Shown here: positions 34,050 through 42,883 of the stretch, piece after piece
Layout of the letters: every line of letters starts with the position of its first letter
Numbering within the stretch: position 1 is the first letter of the stretch
Assembly: GCF_042681025.1 (NCBI RefSeq)
Contig: NZ_JBHUER010000013.1
Coordinates: 1 to 64,000 of the forward strand
Source: Methylopila henanensis
Lineage (GTDB): Bacteria > Pseudomonadota > Alphaproteobacteria > Rhizobiales > Methylopilaceae
DNA: 64,000 nucleotides
Direction: 5' to 3'
Notes under the pieces: model-generated
What the model was told of the DNA's origin: nothing
Databases searched by the model: none
What the model saw: the letters and a program-made list of their open reading frames with translations, nothing else
Made by a program: the position numbers and the translations under genes

Positions 34050-34136
34050 GTCGCCCTCCGGCTTGACCGGAGGACCCATCGTCGACGTAGCGCCCGACGT
34101 CCGGCATGGATGGTCCGGTCAAGCCGGACCATGACG
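34050..34136. repeat. 87-bp twin-hairpin repeat, copy 1
   Basis: This copy matches 57737-57823 at 75 of 87 positions without gaps. It has a left hairpin (34055-34073, 7-bp stem, CTTGA loop) and a right hairpin (34110-34132, 9-bp stem, TCAAG loop). The loops are exact complements. It lies between the convergent cbiZ and ggt genes, 117 nt after cbiZ and 24 nt before the ggt stop. Confidence 0.88.
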
Positions 34137-34159
34137 CCGTGTTTCGACGAGATCCGACG

Positions 34160-35749
34160 CTAGAACCCAAGCGCCAGGCCGTCCTTGCGGGGGTCGGAGC
34201 CGGCGTGGAGGACGCCGGCCTCGCGGTCGATCCAGATCGCCTGCGCGCCGCCGATCGGGCCCGCCGCCGGCTCGACCACATGGCCGAGCGCCTCCAGCTC
34301 GCCGACGGTCTCGCGGTCGATGGTCGGCTCGACCTCGAGCACGCCGTCGAAGGAGAACGAGCGCGGCGCGTCGATCGCGGCCTGCACGTCGAGGCCGCGG
34401 TCGATGATCCCCGACAGCAGAGCCGCCTGGCCGGCCGCCTGGTAGTGGCCGCCCATGACGCCGAACGGCGCGACGGTCTGGCCGTCCTTCCGGAGCATGC
34501 CCGGAATGATGGTGTGCATCGGCCGCTTGTTGGGCCCGATCGCGTTGGGATGGCCCTCGATCAGGCGGAAGGACGAGCCGCGGTTGTGCAGCAGCACGCC
34601 CGTCTTCGGATCGTGCCGCGCCGAGCCGAACGACTTGAAGATCGAGTTGATGAAGGACACGGCGTTGCCGTCTCCGTCCACGACGCAGAGATAGACCGTG
34701 TCCTGATGCTCGGGCTCGGTCCAGAGCGTCGCCTCCTGCGCGGCTTCGCGCGACAGGCGACGGCGCAGGCTGGCGGTGGTGTCGTCGGCGAGCAGCGTCG
34801 CGGCCGGATGCGGCATGTGGTCGGCGTCGGCGAGCAGGTGGTCGCGATGGTGGTAGGCGAGCTTTGTCGCCTCGGCGTGCAGATGCACGCGCTCCGCCGT
34901 CGAGACGTCCGGGCCGAGGTCGAAGCCGCCGAGGATGTTGAGGATCATCAGCGCGACGACGCCCTGGCCGTTGGGCGGGCACTCGTAGACGTCGTAGCCG
35001 CGGTAGCTGGCGTGGATCGGCGTCACGTAGTCCGCGACCGTCTGGCCGGCGGCGAAGTCGTCGAGCGTGTGCAGGCCGCCGAGCGCCTTCAGCCGGGCGA
35101 CGAGGCTTTCGGCCACGGCGCCGGTGTAGAAGGCGCTGGCGCCGTCCTTCGCGATCGCCTTCAGCGTCGCGGCGAGCGCGGGGTTCGCCACCTTCGCGCC
35201 GGCGCGCGGCGCGGCGCCCGCGAACAGATAGGCCGCGGCGGAGCCCTCGTCCTGGCTCAGCACGTCGACGCTCTTCACCCAGTCGTAGGCGACGCGCTGG
35301 GTGACGGGGTATCCGGTCTCGGCGTAGGCGATGGCGTCGCGGAACAGGCGGTCGAGCGGCAGCGAGCCGTGGTCGGCGTGCAGCTTCGTCCAGGCCGAGA
35401 TCGCCCCCGGCACGGTGACGGCGTGCGGGCTCATCTGGGGAATCTCGTCGGTCAGGCCGGCGCTCTTCAGCGCCTCGACGGTGGCGGCCTTCGGCGCGCG
35501 GCCGCTGCCGTTCAGCGCGATCACCTCCCCGCCGGCGGGGGCGTAGAGCACGAAGCAGTCGCCGCCGATGCCGGTCATCGCCGGCTCGACCACGCATTGG
35601 GTCGCGACCGCGGCGAGGGCGGCGTCGATGGCGTTGCCGCCCTCGCGCAGCACGGCGAGGCCGGCCGCGGTCGAAAGCGGATGCGAGGTCGCGATGGCGG
35701 CGTTCGGGGCCAGCATCGGGCTGCGGCCGGGGCGGAACAGGTCTCTCAT
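34160..35749 (-). CDS. Gamma-glutamyltransferase, apparently cytosolic
   Basis: The 529-residue Ntn hydrolase has the family N-terminus (ATSHPLSTAAGLAVLREGGNAIDAA). The autoprocessing Thr is near residue 350 in HQDTVYLCVVDGDGNAVSFINS. The C-terminal part contains MHTIIPGMLRKDG. It cleaves gamma-glutamyl bonds, as in glutathione, or transfers the group. No signal peptide is visible, unlike periplasmic Ggt. It is the last gene, 108 nt downstream of an Opp-type importer, so it probably processes an imported gamma-glutamyl compound. Confidence 0.88.
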   Translation of the reverse strand: MRDLFRPGRSPMLAPNAAIATSHPLSTAAGLAVLREGGNAIDAALAAVATQCVVEPAMTGIGGDCFVLYAPAGGEVIALNGSGRAPKAATVEALKSAGLTDEIPQMSPHAVTVPGAISAWTKLHADHGSLPLDRLFRDAIAYAETGYPVTQRVAYDWVKSVDVLSQDEGSAAAYLFAGAAPRAGAKVANPALAATLKAIAKDGASAFYTGAVAESLVARLKALGGLHTLDDFAAGQTVADYVTPIHASYRGYDVYECPPNGQGVVALMILNILGGFDLGPDVSTAERVHLHAEATKLAYHHRDHLLADADHMPHPAATLLADDTTASLRRRLSREAAQEATLWTEPEHQDTVYLCVVDGDGNAVSFINSIFKSFGSARHDPKTGVLLHNRGSSFRLIEGHPNAIGPNKRPMHTIIPGMLRKDGQTVAPFGVMGGHYQAAGQAALLSGIIDRGLDVQAAIDAPRSFSFDGVLEVEPTIDRETVGELEALGHVVEPAAGPIGGAQAIWIDREAGVLHAGSDPRKDGLALGF

Positions 35750-35857
35750 CGCATTGTCCTTGGGCGTCGATTCCGGAGGTTAAGCTCCGGCGGCAGGTAA
35801 AGGGTATCGGTCCGGACGCCAAGGAAGGCGCCGGACGCGCTCGACCGCAAGCGCCGA

Positions 35858-36856
35858 TCAGCCGAGGGCGCGGGGCCGGTCGAGCGGATGCAGGCAAGCG
35901 AAGGCGCGCGCGCCGTCGGGCTGGAGCGCCGGATCGGTCAGGCGGCAGTCGTCCCGCGCCTCGACGCAGCGGCCGGCGAACCGGCAGCCCTTCGGCAGGT
36001 CGATCGGGCTCGGGATCTCGCCCGGCAGAGGCTCGGCGATCGGCGCGAAGAACTTCGGCGAGGCGTTCAGCAGGGCGCGGGTGTAGGGGTGCGCCGGCGC
36101 GGTCAGCACCTCGCGGGTCGCGCCGGTCTCGACGATGCGGCCGAGATACATCACCGCGATGCGCTCGCAGAGATAGGCGGCGACGCCGAGATCGTGGGTG
36201 ATGAAGACGAGGCTCACCCCCATGTCGCGCTGCAGGTCGCGCAGCAGCTTCAGAAGCTGCGCCTGGGTCGAGACGTCGAGGCCGGACACCGCCTCGTCCG
36301 CCACCAGCACCGAGGGGTTCGACGCCAGCGCGCGGGCGATCGCGACGCGCCGCACCTGCCCGCCCGAGAGCGCCGAGGTGTAGCGGCCCATCATCTCCGC
36401 CGGCAGCCCGACGCGCTGGAGCAGCGCCGCGACGCGGTCGCGCCGCTCGGCCCGGGGGCAGAGCCCGTGATGGTCGAGCGGCTCGGCCACGAGGTCGAGC
36501 ACGGTCATGCGCGGGTTCAGCGAGCCGCGCGCGTCCTGGTAGATCAGCGCCACGTCGCGGGCGAAGCGGTCGCGGTCCTCGCCCTTGAGCTCGGCGATCT
36601 CCTTCTCGCGGAACAGCGCCCGGCCGTCGGTGGGCGCGGTGAGGCCGAGCAGCACGCGCAGCAGCGTGGTCTTGCCGGAGCCGCTTTCGCCGACGAGCGC
36701 GAGGCTTTCGCCGGGCTTGACCGTCAGGCGGACGCCGTCGAGCGCGGAGAGCTTGCGGCGCTTGGCCTTGCCGAACAGCGAGGCCGAGGCGCGGCCGACG
36801 TCGTAGGTCTTCTCGACGTCGAGCAGGCGGAAGATGTCGGTCGAGGTCGCGCTCAT
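35858..36856 (-). CDS. Opp/Dpp-type ABC importer 1, second ATPase (OppF-like)
   Basis: The 332-residue ATPase has Walker A GESGSGKTT, signature LSGGQVRR and Walker B VLVADEAVSGLD. The C-terminal oligopeptide-family region has the cysteine pattern GCRFAGRC...CRL. I chose ATG 36856 (MSATSTDIFRL), which overlaps the upstream ATPase stop by 4 nt. It forms the NBD heterodimer with the preceding gene. ggt follows on the same strand. Confidence 0.92.
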   Translation of the reverse strand: MSATSTDIFRLLDVEKTYDVGRASASLFGKAKRRKLSALDGVRLTVKPGESLALVGESGSGKTTLLRVLLGLTAPTDGRALFREKEIAELKGEDRDRFARDVALIYQDARGSLNPRMTVLDLVAEPLDHHGLCPRAERRDRVAALLQRVGLPAEMMGRYTSALSGGQVRRVAIARALASNPSVLVADEAVSGLDVSTQAQLLKLLRDLQRDMGVSLVFITHDLGVAAYLCERIAVMYLGRIVETGATREVLTAPAHPYTRALLNASPKFFAPIAEPLPGEIPSPIDLPKGCRFAGRCVEARDDCRLTDPALQPDGARAFACLHPLDRPRALG

Positions 36857-37860
36857 GCCACGGGGTTCCAGCAGGCGAGCCGGCGCCCGCGCGTCTCTAT
36901 GAGCGGCGGCTTCTCGGCGGCGCATTTCTCGATCGCCGAGGCGCAGCGCGGCGCGAAGCGGCAGCCCGGCCGCTTGGACGCGAAGGACGGCGAGCCGCTC
37001 GGCAGCGGCTCGAGCTCCTCGGTGTCGATCTCGAGCACGCAGGCCTTGAGCCCGACGGTGTAGGGATGCAGCGGCTCGCGCAGCACGGTCTCGGCGGGGC
37101 CGGCCTCCATCACCTGCCCGCCGTAGAGCACCACGATCTCGTCGCAGGCCTGGCTCGCCAGCGCGAGGTCGTGCAGCACGAAGATGCAGGACGCGCCGCG
37201 CTTGCGCGTCTCGTCGAGGATCAGGCGCACGATCTGCGCCTGGATGGTGACGTCGAGCGCGCTGGTCGGCTCGTCGGCGAGCAGCAGCTCCGGGTTGGTC
37301 GACAGCGCGATCGCGATCATGACGCGCTGCTGCATGCCGCCGGAAAGCTGGTGCGGATAGGCGTCGAGGCGGCTTTCGGCGTCGCTGAGGCCGACGCCTT
37401 CGAGCAGCTCGACCGCGCGCTTGCGGGCCTGCGCCTTCGACAGGCCAAGCAGGCGGCGGAGCGGCGTCATCAGCTGCGCGCCGACCGTGAAGCAGGGGTT
37501 CAGCGCGGAGGAGGCGTCCTGGAAGATCATGGAGATCCTCCGCCCGCGCAAGCGAAGCCAGTCACGTTCGCCGGTCTTGGCGAGGTCGGCGCCGTCGAAC
37601 AGCATCCGGCCGTCGATCCCGACCTTGGGGCCGGCGAGCAGCCCGATCAGGGCGAGCGCGATGGTCGACTTGCCGGCGCCGGATTCGCCGACGAGCGCGA
37701 GCGTCGCGCCCTGCTTCAGCGCGAAGGAGACGTCGTCGAGGATCAGCTTCTCGCCGCGGGTGAGCGACAGGTGCTCGACCCGCAGCAGCGCGTCGGCGGG
37801 CGCCGCGGCGGGCGGCGCTCCGACAGGCTCGGGCAGGGGAAGGGCGAGGGCGGCGGCCAT
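36853..37860 (-). CDS. Opp/Dpp-type ABC importer 1, first ATPase (OppD-like)
   Basis: The 335-residue ATPase has Walker A GESGAGKST, signature LSGGMQQR and Walker B LLLADEPTSALD. The C-terminal oligopeptide domain has GCRFAPRCASAIEKC. It starts 3 nt after the permease stop. Dpp/Opp/Gsi-type systems import peptides, glutathione, nickel or other small solutes. The substrate is judged from the neighbouring ggt. Confidence 0.93.
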   Translation of the reverse strand: MAAALALPLPEPVGAPPAAAPADALLRVEHLSLTRGEKLILDDVSFALKQGATLALVGESGAGKSTIALALIGLLAGPKVGIDGRMLFDGADLAKTGERDWLRLRGRRISMIFQDASSALNPCFTVGAQLMTPLRRLLGLSKAQARKRAVELLEGVGLSDAESRLDAYPHQLSGGMQQRVMIAIALSTNPELLLADEPTSALDVTIQAQIVRLILDETRKRGASCIFVLHDLALASQACDEIVVLYGGQVMEAGPAETVLREPLHPYTVGLKACVLEIDTEELEPLPSGSPSFASKRPGCRFAPRCASAIEKCAAEKPPLIETRGRRLACWNPVA

Positions 37861-37863
37861 GGG

Positions 37864-38754
37864 TCACGCCTCCTTCTTGAGCTTGGGGTCGAACTGCTCG
37901 CGCACGCCGTCGCCGACGACGCTGAGCGCGATCAGAAGGATGGCCAGCGCCGCGCCGGGCACGCCGGCGATCCAGGGCGCGAAGCTGACGAAGCTGCGGC
38001 CTTCCGCGATCATCAGGCCCCAGTCCGGCGTCGGCGGGGTCACGCCGATGCCGAGGAAGGACAGGCCCGACGACACGAGGATGGCGTAGGACACGCGGAT
38101 GGTGGCCTGCACCGCGAGCGGGAAGATGACGTTCGGCAGCACGTGCCGCCACACCACCATGAGGCGCTTCACGCCCATGAGGCCGGCGGCCTCCACGAAG
38201 GCCTGCGCCTTCACCTGCAGCACGTCGCCGCGCACGGTGCGGGAGAACGGACCGATCAGCGCCACGCCGACCGCGAGGATCACCTTGTCGACGCCCTGGC
38301 CGAGAATCGAGATGAAGGCGATCGCCATGATCAGCGAGGGCAGGGCGAGCAGCGCGTCGACGAAGCGCATCAGCGCCCATTCGACGGCGCCGCCGGAGAG
38401 TCCCGCCGCCATGCCGACGACGAGCCCGCCGAACGCGCCGATCGCAACCGCGCCGAGACCGATCGCCAGCGCGTAGCGCGCGCCGTAGATGGTGCGCGAC
38501 AGCAGGTCCTGCCCGAAGCTGTCGGTGCCGAGCAGATGCGGTCCCCAGGCCGGCGGCGACATGAAGTTCACCATGTCCTGATCCGTCGGCGCATGCGGCG
38601 CGACCCAGGGCGCGAAGGCCGCCGCGAGCACGTAGGCGAGCGCCACCGCGCAGGCGATCAGGAACCACACGTGCGAGCGGGCGTAGGCCCAGACCGCGGC
38701 GAGGGTCGCCGGCCGGCGGCGGACGCCGGCGGCGGGAAGCGTGACGTCGGCCAT
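37864..38754 (-). CDS. Opp/Dpp-type ABC importer 1, permease 2 (OppC-like)
   Basis: The 296-residue permease begins with a cytosolic segment and one helix (FLIACAVALAYVLAAAFAPW). It has the DppC signature LLGTDSFGQDLLSRTIYGAR and the EAA loop FVEAAGLMGVKRLMVVWRHVLPN. About six membrane helices are visible. I chose ATG 38754, overlapping the preceding permease stop by one base. Confidence 0.92.
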   Translation of the reverse strand: MADVTLPAAGVRRRPATLAAVWAYARSHVWFLIACAVALAYVLAAAFAPWVAPHAPTDQDMVNFMSPPAWGPHLLGTDSFGQDLLSRTIYGARYALAIGLGAVAIGAFGGLVVGMAAGLSGGAVEWALMRFVDALLALPSLIMAIAFISILGQGVDKVILAVGVALIGPFSRTVRGDVLQVKAQAFVEAAGLMGVKRLMVVWRHVLPNVIFPLAVQATIRVSYAILVSSGLSFLGIGVTPPTPDWGLMIAEGRSFVSFAPWIAGVPGAALAILLIALSVVGDGVREQFDPKLKKEA

Positions 38755-39701
38755 CAGCGGGGCCTCAGGCGGGGATCGAGATAGGGATAGGCGAGATCGA
38801 CCGCGAGGTTGGTCAGCACGAACAGGCAGGCGGTCATCATCACGCCGGCCTGCACCACGCCGTATTCGCGGTTGAGCACCGCGCTCGTCATCATCTGGCC
38901 GACGCCGGGCAGCGAGAACACCGTCTCGGTCAGCACCGCGCCCTGCAGCAGCGCGCCGAGCTGCAGCCCGAGAATGGTGACGAGCGGAAGCATGACGTTG
39001 CGCAGGCCATGGACCCACACCACGCGCCAGCGCGGCTCGCCGCGGGCGCGGGCCGCCGCGACATAGGGCTGCTCCAGCGCCTCGATCAGGTTCGCGCGGG
39101 TGAGCCGCACGATCATGGCGAGGAAGTAGGTGGAGAGCGTGATCGCCGGCAGCGTCATGTGCACGATCCCGCCCCAGAGGTCGTTCCACGGCGCGACGAA
39201 GCCGAGCGTCGGGAACAGCGCGAGCTTCACGCCGAAGATCCAGATCAGCAGGATGCCGAGGTAGAAGCTCGGGAACGAGGTGCCGGTCAGCGTCAGCGTC
39301 GCGACCGCGGCGTCCCAGCCGGTGTCCTTGCGGGTCGCGGACAGCACGCCGAGCGGCACGCCGATCAGAACCGCGAGCGCGAGAGCGGAGGCCGCGAGCG
39401 TCAGCGTGACGGGCAGCGCCTCCATGAAGGCGTATTGGAAGATCGGCGCCTTGCTGATGAAGGACGTGCCCCAGTCGCCGACGACGAAGCCGCTGAGCCA
39501 GCGCAGATATTGCTCCGCGACCGGACGGTCGAGGCCGAGCTGCGCCATCAGCGAAGCGTGCGCCTCGGGCGAGTACTCCGAACCGAGCATGAGCTGCACG
39601 GGGTCGCCCGGCGCGAGCTTCAGCAGGCTGAAGCTCGCGACCGAAACGATCAGCAGCACCATGAGGGTCTGGAGGACCTTCCTGGCTGCGAACCAGGCCA
39701 T
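38754..39701 (-). CDS. Opp/Dpp-type ABC importer 1, permease 1 (OppB-like)
   Basis: The 315-residue permease has the DppB N-terminus (VSVASFSLLKLAPGDPVQLMLG). Its EAA loop is PYVAAARARGEPRWRVVWVHGLRN. About six helices are present. I chose ATG 39701 (MAWFAARKVLQTLMVLL), which touches the stop of the binding-protein gene, so the whole importer is one tightly coupled operon. Confidence 0.92.
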   Translation of the reverse strand: MAWFAARKVLQTLMVLLIVSVASFSLLKLAPGDPVQLMLGSEYSPEAHASLMAQLGLDRPVAEQYLRWLSGFVVGDWGTSFISKAPIFQYAFMEALPVTLTLAASALALAVLIGVPLGVLSATRKDTGWDAAVATLTLTGTSFPSFYLGILLIWIFGVKLALFPTLGFVAPWNDLWGGIVHMTLPAITLSTYFLAMIVRLTRANLIEALEQPYVAAARARGEPRWRVVWVHGLRNVMLPLVTILGLQLGALLQGAVLTETVFSLPGVGQMMTSAVLNREYGVVQAGVMMTACLFVLTNLAVDLAYPYLDPRLRPR

Positions 39702-41296
39702 CAGGCCAGGCTCACCGTGTGCAGGTTGAGGCTGTCGACCGGGATGTACCGGAAGTCCGTCACCTTCTTGGCGAAAATCTTGAACACCGGCATGTGCGAG
39801 GTGATCGCGATCGGCGCCTCGTCCATGATGATGTCGCAGGCCTCGTTGTAGAGCGCCTTGCGCTTCTCCACGTCGAGGACGATCTGGGCCTCGTCGACGC
39901 AGGCGTCGAAGCGCGCGTTCGACCAGCCGGGATAGTTCCAGGCCTGGCCGGTGCGGAACTCGGGGAACAGCGTCTCGTCCGGATCGAGATCGGCCCACCA
40001 GTTGAAGTCGAACATGTCGAAGTCGCCGGAGTTGCGGCGGCTGACCCAGTTCGCCCGCTCGACGAGCTGCAGCTTCGGCTTGATGTCGATCTGCGCCAGC
40101 ATCGGCAGCACGGTCTGGGCGAGCCGGGTGCCGTAGGTGCCTTCCTCGGTGACGACGAAGATCGGTTCGATCACGCCCTTGGTCTCGGACTTGGCGCGGA
40201 ACTCCTTCGCCTTGGCGAGGTCGAAGCGCTGGCCGCGGCCGGATTCCGCGATGTTCTTGTCGTAGAAGTCGGTCATGGGCGGGGAGATCGGCGTGTAGGC
40301 GGGAATGCCCTGGCCGAAGAACGCCTGCTTGATGATCTGCTCGCGGTTGAGCGCGAAGGCGACCGCGCGGCGCAAGTTGATGTCCGCGAACGGGCCCTTC
40401 TTGCAGTTCATGGCGATGTAGACGTAGTTGCCCTCGATCTCGCCCAGCACCTGCAGGTTAGGGTTCGCCTTGAGCTGCGGGATGAACTGCACCGGGCTGT
40501 CGCTCATGCCGTCGACCTGGCCGGACATGACGGCGGCGATCGCGGCGGAGGCCTCCTTCATGATCAGGATGGTGACCTTGTCGAGCTTCGGCAGGCCGGC
40601 CTCGAAGTAGTCGGGGTTCTTCTCCAGCACGACCGAGTCGTTCTCGCGCCAGCTCACAAACTTGAACGGGCCGGTGCCGACGGGGTTGCGGCCGAAATTC
40701 GCGCCGTACTTCTGCACCGCCGTCGGCGACACGATCGTGCCCGCGCGGCCGGTGGAGCCGGTGAGGGCGACCGGAAGGAAGGCGTAGGGCCGGCTGAAGA
40801 TGAGCCGGACGGTGAGGGGATCGACCACCTCGACCTTCTCGAGCGCCTTGAATTTCCAGGCGTGCGGCGACTTCGGCTCGCCCTTCCACACCCGCTCGAC
40901 GCTCCACTTCACCGCCTCGGCGTCGCACGGCGTGCCGTCGTGGAACTTCACGTTCGGCTTGAGCTTGAAGACGTGGACCTTCTCGTCGAGCACGTCCCAG
41001 GTCTCGGCGAGGTCCGGCACGAACGAGACGCGCTCGCCGTCGTACTCGACCTTCAGCAGGCCGTTGTAGATGTTGTTGTGGACCTTCACCGCGCCGAGGA
41101 AGCCGGTGAAGTGCGGGTCGAGCGTGTCGATATGGTCGACCCAGGCGAGGCGGATTTCGCCGCCGGCCGCTTTCGCGCGCGTCGAGAGGCCGGCTCCGGC
41201 CGCGATGATCGCGCCGGCGCCGAGACCCTTCATCAGGTCGCGCCGATTGAGCCCTCCGAGCACGCGCTCGGTCAGGATCGCCTTGTGGTCAACCAT
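39701..41296 (-). CDS. ABC importer 1 solute-binding protein (SBP family 5), Tat signal
   Basis: The 531-residue protein belongs to the extracellular solute-binding family 5 (DppA/OppA/GsiB). GLNRRDLMKGLGAGAIIAAGAG at residues 15-36 is a twin-arginine signal, followed by a cleavage-like AKA. The fold is seen in LAETWDVLDEKVHVFKLKPNVKFHDGTP and FRTGQAWNYPGWSNARFD. It delivers the substrate to the OppBC permeases. A 12-bp palindrome lies 66 nt upstream. Confidence 0.92.
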   Translation of the reverse strand: MVDHKAILTERVLGGLNRRDLMKGLGAGAIIAAGAGLSTRAKAAGGEIRLAWVDHIDTLDPHFTGFLGAVKVHNNIYNGLLKVEYDGERVSFVPDLAETWDVLDEKVHVFKLKPNVKFHDGTPCDAEAVKWSVERVWKGEPKSPHAWKFKALEKVEVVDPLTVRLIFSRPYAFLPVALTGSTGRAGTIVSPTAVQKYGANFGRNPVGTGPFKFVSWRENDSVVLEKNPDYFEAGLPKLDKVTILIMKEASAAIAAVMSGQVDGMSDSPVQFIPQLKANPNLQVLGEIEGNYVYIAMNCKKGPFADINLRRAVAFALNREQIIKQAFFGQGIPAYTPISPPMTDFYDKNIAESGRGQRFDLAKAKEFRAKSETKGVIEPIFVVTEEGTYGTRLAQTVLPMLAQIDIKPKLQLVERANWVSRRNSGDFDMFDFNWWADLDPDETLFPEFRTGQAWNYPGWSNARFDACVDEAQIVLDVEKRKALYNEACDIIMDEAPIAITSHMPVFKIFAKKVTDFRYIPVDSLNLHTVSLA

Positions 41297-41659
41297 CGTT
41301 CCGCCGTCTCCGATTCAAAAATCCAGCGGCCCCGCCGGAGCCGTCGCGTTGCATGTCAGCAAATGGCATGCCATGCGACGTATGCTGCGTTTCTTCGGAG
41401 GAAAATCCGTCGCGTCCCAATGTGTGGGCGCCGGGCGTAAAATCTAAGCACAAGGACGTACGACGGAGGTCGGATGCGCGCGGCGGCCGAAGGCGGCCTC
41501 TGGGCCGGCCTCGGAGGACGCCGGAGGGCTGGTCTCGCGCGCCGTCACGCCCGGCGGCTCCGGGCGCCCATGACTTTCCTCGGCGAAGTCGCGAACGTTC
41601 AGCTCGCCCACGCCCGAGACAAGCTCCGGCGTGACGGCGACGTCGAATGGCCAGGGCTC
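41297..41659 (-). promoter_or_regulatory. Intergenic region upstream of importer 1
   Basis: This 363-bp gap lies between the M20 peptidase stop and the binding-protein start, both on -. The part nearest the binding protein (41297-41450) is less GC-rich. It contains the perfect palindrome ATGGCATGCCAT with outer GCATGTC/GACGTATGC arms and a ribosome site GGCGGAACG. The part 41460-41659 shows no gene I can support; the frames there have shadow-type composition. Confidence 0.5.
41363..41374. promoter_or_regulatory. 12-bp perfect palindrome, candidate operator
   Basis: ATGGCATGCCAT is its own reverse complement and is flanked at similar distance by GCATGTC (left) and GACGTATGC (right). It sits 66 nt before the importer 1 binding-protein start, where an operator would act. 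No regulator gene is adjacent. Confidence 0.4.
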
Positions 41660-42883
41660 TCAGGCCAGCAGGTCGGCGATCGCCAGCGCGACGACCTTGG
41701 TCGCCTTGTTGAGGTCGTCCAGCACCAGCTTCTCGTCGGCGCGGTGGCCGTTCGCCTCGAGCAGCGAGCGCGGGCCCGCGCCGTAGAGCACCGTGGGCAC
41801 GCCGACGCCGGTGTAGAGCCGGGCGTCGGTGTAGATCGGAACGCCGTTCGCCGGAATGTCCTCCCCGATGATCTCCCGCGCGTGTTTGCGGATCGTGTCG
41901 ACGAGGCGCTCGTGGCCGGGAAGCGGCTGGAGCGGACGCGCGAGCAGGATGCGCCGGACGGTCACCTCCACGCCCGGAAGCTCGGCGCCGGCCTGCTCGA
42001 TGAAGGCGGTCAGGTCGCGCTCGGCGGCCTCGGGGCTCTCGTCCGGGATCATGCGGCGGTCGATGCGGAAACGGACGAGGTCCGGCACGACGTTGGTGTT
42101 GATGCCGCCTTCGATCAGGCCGACGACCAGCGTCGGGCTCTCGATGCCGTCCACCGCCGAAACCGTGGCCTTGTAGGTCTCGCGCAGCGCGTAGAGCTTC
42201 GAGAGCAGGCCGGTCGCGGCCTCCAGCGCGTCGACGCCGGTGTCGGGGCGGGCGGCGTGGGCCGAGCGTCCCTTCACCTCGACCTCGAGATGGAGGCAGC
42301 CGTTGTGGGCGACCACGACGTTGTAGGAGAACCCGGCGCTGATCGCGAGGTCCGGCTTGCTCAGGCCCTGTTCGAGAATCCAGCCCGGCCCGACGAGGCC
42401 GCCGGTCTCCTCGTCATAGGTGAGGTGCAGCTCGACCGTCCCGTTGAGCGGCGCCTCCGTTTCGATCAGCGCCTTCAGCGCGAAGGCGTAGGTCGCGAAG
42501 TCCGACTTCGAGACCGCGACGCCGCGGCCATACATCACGCCGTCGCGGATCTCGGCGCCGTAGGGGTCGGCGGTCCAGCCTTCGCCGGGCGGCACGACGT
42601 CGCCATGGGCGTTGAGCGCCAGCGTCGGGCCGGGGCCGAAGCGGCGTCGCACGATCAGGTTCGTGGCCGAGATCATGCCGGCCGCCTGCACCGTCTCCGC
42701 CGGCACGGGATGGCGCTCGACCTCGAAGCCCAGCGCCTCCAGCGCCTTCGCCGCGACCTCGGCGTGGGCTGCGCAGTCGCCGGGCGGGTTGTCGGAGGGC
42801 GTTTTCACGAGCTCCGCCAGGAAGGCGGTCTGCGCGTCGCGCAGGGCGTCGATCCGGGCGATCACGGTTTCAGTCGAGGACAT
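41660..42883 (-). CDS. M20 family metallo-amidohydrolase (ArgE/DapE-like)
   Basis: The 407-residue enzyme has the di-zinc motifs His93-x-Asp95 (NAHGD) and Glu158-Glu159 (TYDEETGG). A dimerisation domain contains KGRSAHAARPDTGVDALEA. Family members remove acyl groups from amino acids or cleave peptides. The usual Asp in GRGxxDxK is replaced in GRGVAVSKSD, a pattern of a distinct subgroup. It overlaps the carbamoylase-like gene by 14 nt, so the two are probably co-transcribed. Confidence 0.87.
   Translation of the reverse strand: MSSTETVIARIDALRDAQTAFLAELVKTPSDNPPGDCAAHAEVAAKALEALGFEVERHPVPAETVQAAGMISATNLIVRRRFGPGPTLALNAHGDVVPPGEGWTADPYGAEIRDGVMYGRGVAVSKSDFATYAFALKALIETEAPLNGTVELHLTYDEETGGLVGPGWILEQGLSKPDLAISAGFSYNVVVAHNGCLHLEVEVKGRSAHAARPDTGVDALEAATGLLSKLYALRETYKATVSAVDGIESPTLVVGLIEGGINTNVVPDLVRFRIDRRMIPDESPEAAERDLTAFIEQAGAELPGVEVTVRRILLARPLQPLPGHERLVDTIRKHAREIIGEDIPANGVPIYTDARLYTGVGVPTVLYGAGPRSLLEANGHRADEKLVLDDLNKATKVVALAIADLLA

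Noticed and set aside
41353..41634. Plus-strand frame of 93 codons before importer 1
   Set aside because: It covers the palindrome and promoter area of the - strand importer, ends in Arg/Pro-rich shadow sequence and matches nothing I know.
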